Of a stretch of 6,586 nucleotides of DNA, positions 1-5,498 are shown one piece after another. Location of the stretch: contig DPMC01000144.1 of NCBI GenBank assembly GCA_003541675.1, forward strand, positions 1 through 6,586, written 5' to 3'. A model generated the notes under the pieces. It was given only the letters and a program-made list of their open reading frames with translations. It was not told the DNA's origin and made no database searches. The position numbers and the translations under genes were made by a program. Numbering within the stretch: position 1 is the stretch's first letter; every line of letters begins with the position of its first letter. The stretch is from Acidimicrobiaceae bacterium (lineage in GTDB: Bacteria; Actinomycetota; Acidimicrobiia; Acidimicrobiales; MedAcidi-G1).

Positions 1-80
1 GTCTCTGGGAGCCGGATCGGACCGTTGGACCTCCAGTCAGCAGCCAGGGCACGTAGGCGGTTGAAGTCGGGCCGGGCCGC
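1..80. other. Left-edge stretch without a supportable gene
   Basis: No complete gene can be supported here. One + frame is open to a TAG at 54-56 and could be the tail of a gene lying to the left. A minus-strand frame is also open across the stretch and off the edge. Neither is long enough to judge. A TTGAAG at 61-66 resembles a -35 box, but it would leave only 14 bases before the -10-like hexamer at 81-86. Confidence 0.4.
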
Positions 81-86
81 TACCGT
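81..86 (+). promoter_or_regulatory. -10-like hexamer for leaderless patatin gene
   Basis: TACCGT fits TANNNT and ends six bases before the ATG at 93. A transcript would therefore start at or next to the start codon. No Shine-Dalgarno sequence precedes that ATG. The same geometry recurs before the starts at 2264, 6500 (minus) and 6548, which raises confidence. A TTGAAG at 61-66 is a possible but closely spaced -35 element. Confidence 0.55.
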
Positions 87-92
87 TTGGCC

Positions 93-965
93 ATGGCACG
101 GTTTCGGTTCCTAGAGCGGTGGCGGCGCCCCGTGGAGCCCGTTGACGACCGGGACCACATAGTGTTTGTCCTGTCCGGCGGGTCGGTTCGTGGCGCTGCT
201 CAGGCGGGGATGATCCGGGTGCTTCTCGAGCATGGGATCGTTCCCGACGAGGTGGTCGGGGTGTCAGCGGGGGCGCTCAACGGCACCTTTCTGGCGGCGA
301 ACCCGACTGTTGAACAGGCCCGGCTTCTTGAAGGTGTGTGGCGTGACGTGGCTGACCGGAAGCCCATCAGGGGCAGCTTCATCCGCAACGTGGCGGCCAT
401 CGTGCGCGGGCGACCGAGTTTCGACAACGGCGACCGGCTACGGGCCCTTATTGCCGATCACGCACCGATGGAGGATCTAGCCCAGGCTTCAGTGCCGTGC
501 CATGTCGGTACCACGGATGCCTCGACCGGCCAGTTGAGCTGGTGGACGAGCGGGCCGTTGGTCGACCTGTTGTGCGCGACCACCGCAGTGCCCGGTGTGT
601 TGCCTGCCGTGGATTTGGGCGACGGGACACTCCACATCGACGGTGGAGTGGTATCCAACATCCCGTTGCGTCGTGCGCTGTCCCTCGCGCCGACGCGGCT
701 CGTGGTGTTGGACGTGGCGGCCAAGTTCACGCCGGCCACCAAGCAGACGGCGTTGTCGTTGATGCTGGTGGGCTTCCGGGCGGCTGCCGCCGAGCTCACC
801 CGACAGCAGTGGTTGGACGTGCCGGCCGATCTAGACGTCCTTCACATTGAGCTGCCGACCGTGGACGATGCCCCGGACTTCGAGTTCGAATTGGTGCCCG
901 ACCTGTTGGTGCAGGGCGCACAGGTTGCTGAGGAGGCGCTGGCCACAGTGGCCACGGCTGGCTGA
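93..965 (+). CDS. Patatin-like phospholipase / serine hydrolase
   Basis: This 290-residue protein is a probable lipid acyl hydrolase of the bacterial patatin family (RssA/YchK-like), which uses a Ser-Asp dyad. The parts appear in the expected order: a glycine-rich oxyanion-hole segment LSGGSVRGAAQAG (residues 27-39), the nucleophile elbow GVSAG with Ser58, an ATTAVPGVLPAV segment (162-173) typical of the family, and the catalytic Asp183 in HIDGGVVSNIPL. Length is normal for a single-domain member. I see no signal peptide or membrane segment, so it is probably cytosolic or peripheral. ATG 93 is preferred over the in-frame TTG at 87 because the hexamer at 81-86 sits six bases before it. The gene is convergent with the homocysteine methyltransferase gene, with 11 bases between them, and no functional link is evident. 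The substrate (phospholipid, lysophospholipid or other ester) cannot be read from the sequence. Confidence 0.9.
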   Translation: MARFRFLERWRRPVEPVDDRDHIVFVLSGGSVRGAAQAGMIRVLLEHGIVPDEVVGVSAGALNGTFLAANPTVEQARLLEGVWRDVADRKPIRGSFIRNVAAIVRGRPSFDNGDRLRALIADHAPMEDLAQASVPCHVGTTDASTGQLSWWTSGPLVDLLCATTAVPGVLPAVDLGDGTLHIDGGVVSNIPLRRALSLAPTRLVVLDVAAKFTPATKQTALSLMLVGFRAAAAELTRQQWLDVPADLDVLHIELPTVDDAPDFEFELVPDLLVQGAQVAEEALATVATAG

Positions 966-979
966 CCACAGAAGGGTCA
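963..979. terminator. Small inverted repeat spanning both convergent stops
   Basis: TGACC at 963-967 and GGTCA at 975-979 form a 5-bp stem with a 7-base loop. The left arm holds the TGA of the patatin gene and the right arm holds the reversed stop of the methyltransferase gene. Three of the five pairs are forced by two opposing TGA stops, and no T-run follows on either strand. A terminator role is therefore only tentative. It resembles the stronger repeat at 5478-5498. Confidence 0.25.
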
Positions 980-1954
980 ACTGCGGCGGCGGCGTCGGCC
1001 GACACGTTCGGTCCGCTCGGCGGCTCCGACGGTGGCGGTGGGTGTTGGCGGAGCGATGTCGGGCACCGGAAGGGTTCCGTCGAGAACGCCACGGATGAAG
1101 GCAATGTGTTCCGGGTCGGTGCCGCAGCAGCCTCCAATCACCGAGATTCCCGCCTCCCGCAGCCGGTAGGCGTGGGCAGCCAGAACCTCGGGACCAGCGT
1201 CGTACTCGAGCTCGTTGCCCCTCCAAACCGGGATCCCGGCATTGGCCTTGGAGATCACCGGAATATCGCCGCAGACCGAGCGAATGGCGACCACCGCTGC
1301 TTCGGTGTCGGCCAGATTGGCGCCGCAGTTAGCGCCGATGCCGGCCACGCCGAGTTCAGTCAGGCGGGTTCCGGCTTGTTCACCGGTGACACCCATCATG
1401 GTTCGGCCCGCCGTGTCGAAGCTGAGGGTGGCCACGATCGGAAGATCGGATGCCGAACGGGCGCCCCGAATCCCTGCCTCGATCTCCGGAAGGGCGCTCA
1501 TGGTCTCGAGCCACAACACGTCGGCGCCACCGTCGGTCAGGCCGGCTGCCTGTTCGGCGAAAGCCTCGGCGACTTCATCCTCGGTGAGTTCACCTAGCGG
1601 CTCGATGAGTTCACCGGTGGGGCCCATGGAACCGGCGACGACAATGGGTCGCCCCGCCTCGTCGGCCACGGCACGAGCCGCAGCGGCTGCAGCAGCATTG
1701 AGTTCATGGCCCCGACCCTCGAGGGAGTGCAACTTCAGCCGGTGACGACCGCCTCCGAATGAGTTGGTGAGCACCATGTCGCAACCGGCATCGACGTATT
1801 CCCGGTGGATGGCCTGGATGCGATCAGGGTGATCGACGTTCCAGATCTCCGGCGGATCGCCAGCCGTCAGCCCGGCGGCAAAGAGCTGGGTTCCCATGGC
1901 CCCGTCGAGGACGAGATACCCGTTCGCTGCGATTAGTTCCCCGAAGTCGGCCAC
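977..1954 (-). CDS. Homocysteine S-methyltransferase (zinc-type, single domain)
   Basis: This 325-residue protein likely transfers a methyl group to the thiol of L-homocysteine, giving methionine in the cytosol. It has the pfam homocysteine S-methyltransferase fold seen in BHMT, MmuM and the first module of MetH. Visible motifs are DGAMGTQL (residues 17-24), TNSFGG (63-68), GSMGPTG (108-114), LET (149-151), and all three zinc-thiolate cysteines: Cys210 in GANC, and Cys276-Cys277 in GGCCGT. There is no folate, cobalamin or activation module, so it is not full MetH. The methyl donor is not readable; S-methylmethionine, a betaine or a separate corrinoid protein are all possible. The C-terminus ends in a basic run of arginines. 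GTG 1954 is chosen because a TACGGT hexamer lies seven bases upstream and because MetH-type proteins begin shortly before DGAMGT. The in-frame ATG at 1993 would add 13 residues and has no ribosome binding site. Confidence 0.88.
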   Translation of the reverse strand: MADFGELIAANGYLVLDGAMGTQLFAAGLTAGDPPEIWNVDHPDRIQAIHREYVDAGCDMVLTNSFGGGRHRLKLHSLEGRGHELNAAAAAAARAVADEAGRPIVVAGSMGPTGELIEPLGELTEDEVAEAFAEQAAGLTDGGADVLWLETMSALPEIEAGIRGARSASDLPIVATLSFDTAGRTMMGVTGEQAGTRLTELGVAGIGANCGANLADTEAAVVAIRSVCGDIPVISKANAGIPVWRGNELEYDAGPEVLAAHAYRLREAGISVIGGCCGTDPEHIAFIRGVLDGTLPVPDIAPPTPTATVGAAERTERVGRRRRRS

Positions 1955-1961
1955 GTCGCTG

Positions 1962-1967
1962 ACCGTA
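1962..1967 (-). promoter_or_regulatory. -10-like hexamer for homocysteine methyltransferase
   Basis: On the minus strand TACGGT ends seven bases before the GTG at 1954. The identical hexamer precedes the other minus-strand gene, which starts at 6500. The site lies inside the reading frame if the ATG at 1993 is used instead. A GGAGG farther upstream is 17 bases from the GTG, too far to act as its ribosome binding site. No clear -35 box is seen. Confidence 0.4.
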
Positions 1968-2110
1968 CCGGCCTCCGTCTGGGCTGGATGCATGGGTTGG
2001 AGGAGAGGGGTGTCGAGACGGGCATTTGGATTACAAGCACCTGTCTTGAAATGGGCCGGCTCTTGCCGTGGAGGAGATCTGGTGCGAACATTGGAGGGAC
2101 GGAGCGACTG

Positions 2111-2144
2111 GGTGCAGGTGTTCGACGGAAACTCGGACAGCACC
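2111..2144. repeat. Bulged hairpin in the divergent intergenic region
   Basis: GGTGC (2111-2115) pairs with GCACC (2140-2144). After a three-base bulge (2116-2118), TGTTCG (2119-2124) pairs with CGGACA (2134-2139) using one G-U pair when read as + RNA. The loop is nine bases (2125-2133). Two stacked helices separated by a bulge are more like a folded RNA than a simple operator, but no known RNA family is recognised. Confidence 0.4.
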
Positions 2145-2167
2145 GTAGGGAGTGGTTCCGTTCGGGA

Positions 2168-2179
2168 CATCCCGGGATG
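2168..2179. repeat. Perfect 12-base palindrome CATCCCGGGATG
   Basis: CATCCCGGGATG is perfectly self-complementary. It lies about 210 bases upstream of the methyltransferase start and 85 bases upstream of the GTG at 2264. A symmetric site in a divergent promoter region could bind a dimeric repressor or activator. It directly adjoins the stem-loop at 2180-2205, so it could also be part of one larger structure. Confidence 0.4.
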
Positions 2180-2205
2180 CACCCGCCTCGAGTTGGAGGC
2201 GGGTG
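2180..2205. repeat. Perfect 10-bp GC-rich stem-loop
   Basis: CACCCGCCTC (2180-2189) and GAGGCGGGTG (2196-2205) form a perfect 10-bp stem with a six-base loop. It can be extended by one G-U pair in + RNA. The stability is terminator-like, but no T-run follows on either strand, and its place between divergent genes is unusual for a terminator. It may end a small RNA, belong to a leader of the methyltransferase gene, or be an operator. Confidence 0.5.
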
Positions 2206-2251
2206 TTCCGCGTGGCAGGCCCGAGTCGAGACCCTGACCCTTGAGAGGACA

Positions 2252-2257
2252 TACGCT
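2252..2257 (+). promoter_or_regulatory. -10-like hexamer for the three-gene operon
   Basis: TACGCT fits TANNNT and ends six bases before the GTG at 2264, the same spacing as at 81-86 and 6536-6541. A GAGAGGA at 2243-2249 is 14 bases from the GTG, long for a ribosome binding site. Leaderless initiation at the GTG is therefore the simpler reading. No clear -35 box is seen. Confidence 0.5.
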
Positions 2258-2263
2258 GCCGCC

Positions 2264-3982
2264 GTGTCGTTGATTCCTCCGACGAGTGCAGATGCGTTGC
2301 AGGCCGAGTTAGCGACCCGCTCCGGGCGTATTCGGCCAGCGGCTTACGTGATGCGACCCGATGTGCTGGGTGCCGCACGGCTCAGCCGCTACAGCTTCAG
2401 CCGGACCATGCTCCGCCGGGCGGTGGCTGATGGTTGGACGGCAGGTCGGGTTCATCAGGACCTTGATGCTGAGGGTCGTGGGGAAACGATTTACTTCGTG
2501 GATGCCGGTATGAAGCGGTTCAGTTTCGTGGTGTTCACGACAACGATCGACGAGTCCGCCCACACCGATCGGGTGATTGCCGATCGGTGGGAGGTGGCTG
2601 GGGCCCTCGTGGATGGGGACGTCGACGACGATCTGCTGGCCCGACTTCGCATCGAGGTTCCCGAACAGGAATCCGGTCGCATGGACCCGCGGATCCTGAG
2701 TCTGACTAGGGGCAATCGCAGTGTCCGGTTCTTCGGCTACCTGGTCGACGAGCTGGCCGCCGGCCGTCAGCCCGACCCCGACCGGGTGGGTGATGCCGGC
2801 TACATCCTCCGAAGCACAGCGTTCTACGCCAACGGCAAATTCGGAATGCGCTCGTTCGCTGGCTACCCGGGCGACCACCCGTTCCGGGTCCCGTATCGGG
2901 CCCAGTTCGTGGCCGCCTGGATGTTTCGGGAACTCGGCTACGACATGGTGGAGCACTGCGCCCGCGCTAAGGGTGGTGACACAGCGGTCGGGTTCGATGG
3001 CCAATGGCGCCGCTACTTTGGGCTCGGAAATGCCACGGGTCTCGGTCTCGTGCCGTATGCCTTCAAGCACCCGCGGGTGCTCGATGCCTGGGTCGGGGTG
3101 CGGGAGATGGCTCTGGCTGACGTGCGTGAGCGGGCGGCCGCACCGACAGACGGGGCGGTGCTCCGGGGATGGATCGCCAAGGCCCGGGAACACTTCGCGT
3201 CGGGATCCAATGACGACTGCACGCCGTTCCTGAACTCGCAGGCTCTGGTCCCGCTTCTGGATGACGTTGCCGAGGCGTGGGGCCGTGTGGCCGCTGGAGC
3301 GGAACCCTATGACGCCCTCTACCGATGGGCTGAGGACCAGGGCCCGGAAATGTCGGAGATGGTGGTATCGCTTCTTTTGGAACTTCATGACGGCGACGAC
3401 GACCTGTTCGACCTGCTCTTCCTCGTCGACGAGCACTCCTCGGCTGACCCGACGGCCACGGTGGCAGAGGTCCGGGCGAAGCTCGATGAACGGTTTGGAT
3501 GGTTGGGCGAACTCAACCTCGACGAGCCGCCGGCTGACGCCTTCTGGTGGGTGGTCAGCGACAACACCGAGGAGCCTCGACGAGCCCGACGTGATCGACT
3601 GGCCCCTGAGGGTCGGGACGTAGCCGTCGACGTGGCGCTACGTCTCTGGAGGTTCAGGAAAACGTTGGAGGACCGACATGCCGACGAGCCGGTGGCCGTT
3701 GTTCTGGCCGACCATCCGGAACACCGGATGGCGTTGGAACGCCTGGTGGCGAGTGACCGGCGTTACGGCGAGCCTCGGGACAACACGTGTGCGACCAACT
3801 ACCTGCCGTTGCAGATCCAACGCTTTCAGTTGGCGCAGTACGGGATGGACGAGTTCAAGCCGAAGGACACCGACTGGCTCCGAGTGACGCTGTTCCAGGG
3901 GGCGCCACGACTAGCCGAGCTGGGACCCGACACGACCGACGACTGGGTGCTGCCGGCCCGGCCCACCTCACGAAAGGAATGA
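2264..3982 (+). CDS. Conserved-looking 572-residue protein of unknown function
   Basis: I cannot assign a biochemical function. The protein is soluble-looking, has no signal peptide or clear membrane segment, and is rich in Arg and Asp. Segments that look conserved are RSTAFYANGKFGMRSFAGY (residues 183-201), GLGNATGLGLVPYAFKHP (253-270), an acidic helix region (376-392), DNTCATNYLPLQIQRFQLAQ (506-525) and DEFKPKDTDWLR (529-540). From memory, proteins with a similar 'NGKFG' then 'GN-TGLG-P' pattern occur in proteobacterial clusters beside Ldh-family oxidoreductase and DUF3726 genes; I could not check this. GTG 2264 is chosen from the hexamer at 2252-2257 and because the open frame upstream of it reads as non-coding. 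It is the first gene of an operon: its stop touches the start region of the M19-like gene, which suggests coupled translation and shared function. Confidence 0.85.
   Translation: MSLIPPTSADALQAELATRSGRIRPAAYVMRPDVLGAARLSRYSFSRTMLRRAVADGWTAGRVHQDLDAEGRGETIYFVDAGMKRFSFVVFTTTIDESAHTDRVIADRWEVAGALVDGDVDDDLLARLRIEVPEQESGRMDPRILSLTRGNRSVRFFGYLVDELAAGRQPDPDRVGDAGYILRSTAFYANGKFGMRSFAGYPGDHPFRVPYRAQFVAAWMFRELGYDMVEHCARAKGGDTAVGFDGQWRRYFGLGNATGLGLVPYAFKHPRVLDAWVGVREMALADVRERAAAPTDGAVLRGWIAKAREHFASGSNDDCTPFLNSQALVPLLDDVAEAWGRVAAGAEPYDALYRWAEDQGPEMSEMVVSLLLELHDGDDDLFDLLFLVDEHSSADPTATVAEVRAKLDERFGWLGELNLDEPPADAFWWVVSDNTEEPRRARRDRLAPEGRDVAVDVALRLWRFRKTLEDRHADEPVAVVLADHPEHRMALERLVASDRRYGEPRDNTCATNYLPLQIQRFQLAQYGMDEFKPKDTDWLRVTLFQGAPRLAELGPDTTDDWVLPARPTSRKE
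3973..3978 (+). promoter_or_regulatory. Ribosome binding site deciding the M19 start
   Basis: AAAGGA lies six bases before the ATG at 3985 but directly against the alternative ATG at 3979, which overlaps the previous stop as ATGA. The spacing favours 3985. This is an internal operon gene, where a Shine-Dalgarno sequence is expected even if the first gene is leaderless. Confidence 0.6.
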
Positions 3983-3984
3983 CG

Positions 3985-4938
3985 ATGATTATCGACGGAC
4001 TGCAGATCAACGACTGGTCACGTGAGGTGATCGCCGAGGTGCGGTCCGGTGGGGTCGACGTGGTGCACGCCACGGTCGGCGTATGGGAGGACCTCGCCGG
4101 AGCCATGACCCGGATCGGTGCCTTCCGGCACCTCTGTCGGCACAACGCCGACGTGATCCGAATCGTCCGGACCGTTGATGAGATCCATTTGGCGGCGGCC
4201 GACGACGTACTGGCGGTTGTCCTGGGCTTTCAGAACAGCTCCATGCTGGGTGATGACCCGGAGATGGCGGGGATCTTCGCTGACGTCGGTATCCGGGTCG
4301 TCCAAGTGACCTACAACATTGCCAACCATCTCGGGTCCAGCTGTTGGGAGCCTCGAGACGGCGGTCTGACCCGTGCCGGCTACAGAATGGTCGCGGCGCT
4401 CAACGAGGCCGGCGTGCTGGTTGACATCTCCCACGTCGGCAACGTCACAGGCCGCGACACCGTGGATGCCTCGTCCCAGCCCATCGCCATCACCCACGGC
4501 AACCCGGCTGCGTTCTGTGATTCGCCTCGCAACAAACCTGATGACCTGGTCGCAGCGGTGGCCGCACGGGGAGGCGTCATCGGTTGCACCCTCTATCCGC
4601 TCTTCATGGGCGGGGCCGACGTGACCCGAACGGAGTACTGCTCGATGGTTGCTTCGTTGGCAGAGTCGGTCGGCGTGGAGCATGTGGCCATTGGGTCCGA
4701 TGCAGTCCTCGGTTGGAGCCCCGACTCGCTCGGCTGGATGCGAAACGGGCGTTGGGACCGGGCGACCGCCCCGTCCCAGGCGCCGTCGTTTCCTCCGTGG
4801 CCGACATGGTTCGACGGTCCGAAGGACTTCGGGAGTCTGTCCGACGGTCTCGATGAGGCCGGCTTCACGCCCGATGAGCGCGATCTGGTCCTCGGCGGGA
4901 ACTGGTTGCGTCTGTTCGGCGAGGTATTCCCCTCGTGA
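3985..4938 (+). CDS. Peptidase M19 (membrane dipeptidase)-like protein, altered metal site
   Basis: This 317-residue protein belongs to the M19 renal/membrane dipeptidase family, a TIM-barrel amidohydrolase fold that classically has a binuclear zinc site. Family features are DISH with His150, the ITHGNP segment with His171, the SPRNKPDD segment with Arg182, IGSDAVLG with Asp239, and the C-terminal GGNWLRLF (304-311). The canonical N-terminal His-x-Asp is missing: the protein begins MIIDGLQINDWS. The usual bridging Glu of the 'GIEG' segment is Gln83 in LGFQNSS. From memory these changes mark a subfamily that includes the dipeptidase-like gene next to dimethylglycine demethylase genes in Pseudomonas aeruginosa. 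Activity as an ordinary dipeptidase is doubtful; a different amide or a single-metal mechanism is possible. There is no lipoprotein or secretion signal, so it is likely cytosolic. It is the second gene of the operon and overlaps the next gene by four bases. Confidence 0.88.
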   Translation: MIIDGLQINDWSREVIAEVRSGGVDVVHATVGVWEDLAGAMTRIGAFRHLCRHNADVIRIVRTVDEIHLAAADDVLAVVLGFQNSSMLGDDPEMAGIFADVGIRVVQVTYNIANHLGSSCWEPRDGGLTRAGYRMVAALNEAGVLVDISHVGNVTGRDTVDASSQPIAITHGNPAAFCDSPRNKPDDLVAAVAARGGVIGCTLYPLFMGGADVTRTEYCSMVASLAESVGVEHVAIGSDAVLGWSPDSLGWMRNGRWDRATAPSQAPSFPPWPTWFDGPKDFGSLSDGLDEAGFTPDERDLVLGGNWLRLFGEVFPS

Positions 4939-5483
4939 CCGACGGTCGCCCCCAGGTGCTGGTCGCTCCCCGGGAGATCCACGACCTGGTGTTCCGTTGT
5001 GCCCGGGTGGCAGGCCTGGATGCCGGGGCCGCGGATCGGTCTGGTCGAAACGTCACCGCGGCTGAGGTGCACCTGGGTGGAGCGGTGGAGACCTTCGCCT
5101 CGGTTCTCGGCGATCCGCAACGGCTGGCTGCCGAGTTCGGTGCCGGGCCAGATGTCCTGGTGGAGGCTGAGGTCGAGGCGAGGGCGACAGGTTCCGCGGT
5201 GGCGAGGTTCGGCGTACCGACGCCGTTGGCTGCATTGGCCTCCGTGATCGCAGATATTGGTGGCCGTGGACTCGGCGTGGACGGTGTGAAGGTCGGGGCC
5301 ACGGCGGCTACGACGGTCGATGAACTGGAGGTCACTGGGCCGCCGCCATCTTCTGACGGCACAGCGGCCGCCCGGGCGGCCCGCGACGGTCTAGCCGTGG
5401 ACCGGGTCGCCTTCGATGCGTTAATCGCGGCAGCTAGACCGTTCCTGGTGGCCGAGTCGATCCTGGACGAGATCGAGGACTGA
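4935..5483 (+). CDS. Small protein of unknown function, possibly DUF3726-like
   Basis: This 182-residue protein starts with GTG in a GTGA overlap with the M19-like stop, which implies translational coupling. A GAGG at 4921-4924 lies ten bases upstream. The N-terminal half (residues 12-58) is a helical, Ala/Gly-rich segment: EIHDLVFRCARVAGL, then GAADRSGRNV, then HLGGAVETF. This pattern loosely recalls DUF3726 proteins, which as I remember are encoded beside Ldh-family oxidoreductases. The C-terminal AFDALIAAARPFLVAESILD (159-178) is compatible with that but too weak to prove it. I see no catalytic motif, metal site, signal peptide or membrane segment. It might be an accessory or stabilising subunit for one of the neighbouring enzymes. 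The existence of the gene is well supported by its packing in the operon; the family call is not. Confidence 0.8.
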   Translation: MTDGRPQVLVAPREIHDLVFRCARVAGLDAGAADRSGRNVTAAEVHLGGAVETFASVLGDPQRLAAEFGAGPDVLVEAEVEARATGSAVARFGVPTPLAALASVIADIGGRGLGVDGVKVGATAATTVDELEVTGPPPSSDGTAAARAARDGLAVDRVAFDALIAAARPFLVAESILDEIED

Positions 5484-5498
5484 CGGGTCGGGTCAGTC
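5478..5498. terminator. Bidirectional hairpin bracketing both convergent stops
   Basis: GACTGAC (5478-5484) and GTCAGTC (5492-5498) form a perfect 7-bp stem with a seven-base loop. The TGA of the small operon gene lies in the left arm and the reversed stop of the Ldh-like gene lies in the right arm. The symmetric form could act on transcripts from both strands. No T-run follows, so it is at most a weak or factor-dependent terminator, or a 3'-end protecting structure. Confidence 0.45.

Larger units (their letters stand above)
1955..2263. other. Divergent intergenic region with several inverted repeats
   Basis: This gap lies between two divergent genes. Both strands have open frames running into it from the flanking genes, but the implied peptides have no recognisable character and I treat them as non-coding. 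It holds a bulged hairpin (2111-2144), a 12-base palindrome (2168-2179) abutting a perfect 10-bp stem-loop (2180-2205), and the -10-like hexamers of the flanking genes at either end. The density of pairing between 2111 and 2205 suggests a structured RNA, a leader, or regulator binding sites. Confidence 0.6.

Noticed and set aside
2115..2135. tRNA-like TTCGA segment suggesting a T-arm
   Set aside because: The bases around it do not form a T-arm with a five-bp stem, and no cloverleaf or acceptor stem can be built around it.
1955..2182. N-terminal extension of the homocysteine methyltransferase to ATG 1993 or 2182
   Set aside because: No ribosome binding site precedes either ATG, the added residues do not resemble the family N-terminus, and the GTG at 1954 follows a TACGGT hexamer. 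ATG 1993 remains a possible minor alternative.
2180..2205. Classical intrinsic terminator
   Set aside because: The stem is strong, but no T-run follows on either strand and no gene ends at this place.
1988..2263. Upstream extension of the 572-residue protein to an ATG at 1988
   Set aside because: The extra 92 residues read as non-coding, cross strong inverted repeats, and would overlap the methyltransferase frame if that gene used the ATG at 1993. The GTG at 2264 has a correctly spaced -10-like hexamer.
1955..2263. SAM, SAH or cobalamin riboswitch before the methyltransferase
   Set aside because: I looked for the conserved cores on both strands. There is no cobalamin box, no SAH-type core and only a GGGTGC-like fragment of a SAM aptamer. 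Not enough to annotate as a riboswitch.
2309..3436. Long minus-strand open frame (375 codons) opposite the unknown operon gene
   Set aside because: Long antisense frames are common in high-GC genes. This one has no promoter hexamer or ribosome binding site that I can see and no recognisable motif, whereas the + frame carries conserved-looking segments and operon packing.
4018..4683. Minus-strand open frame opposite the M19-like gene
   Set aside because: The + frame has clear M19 family motifs throughout; the antisense peptide has none.
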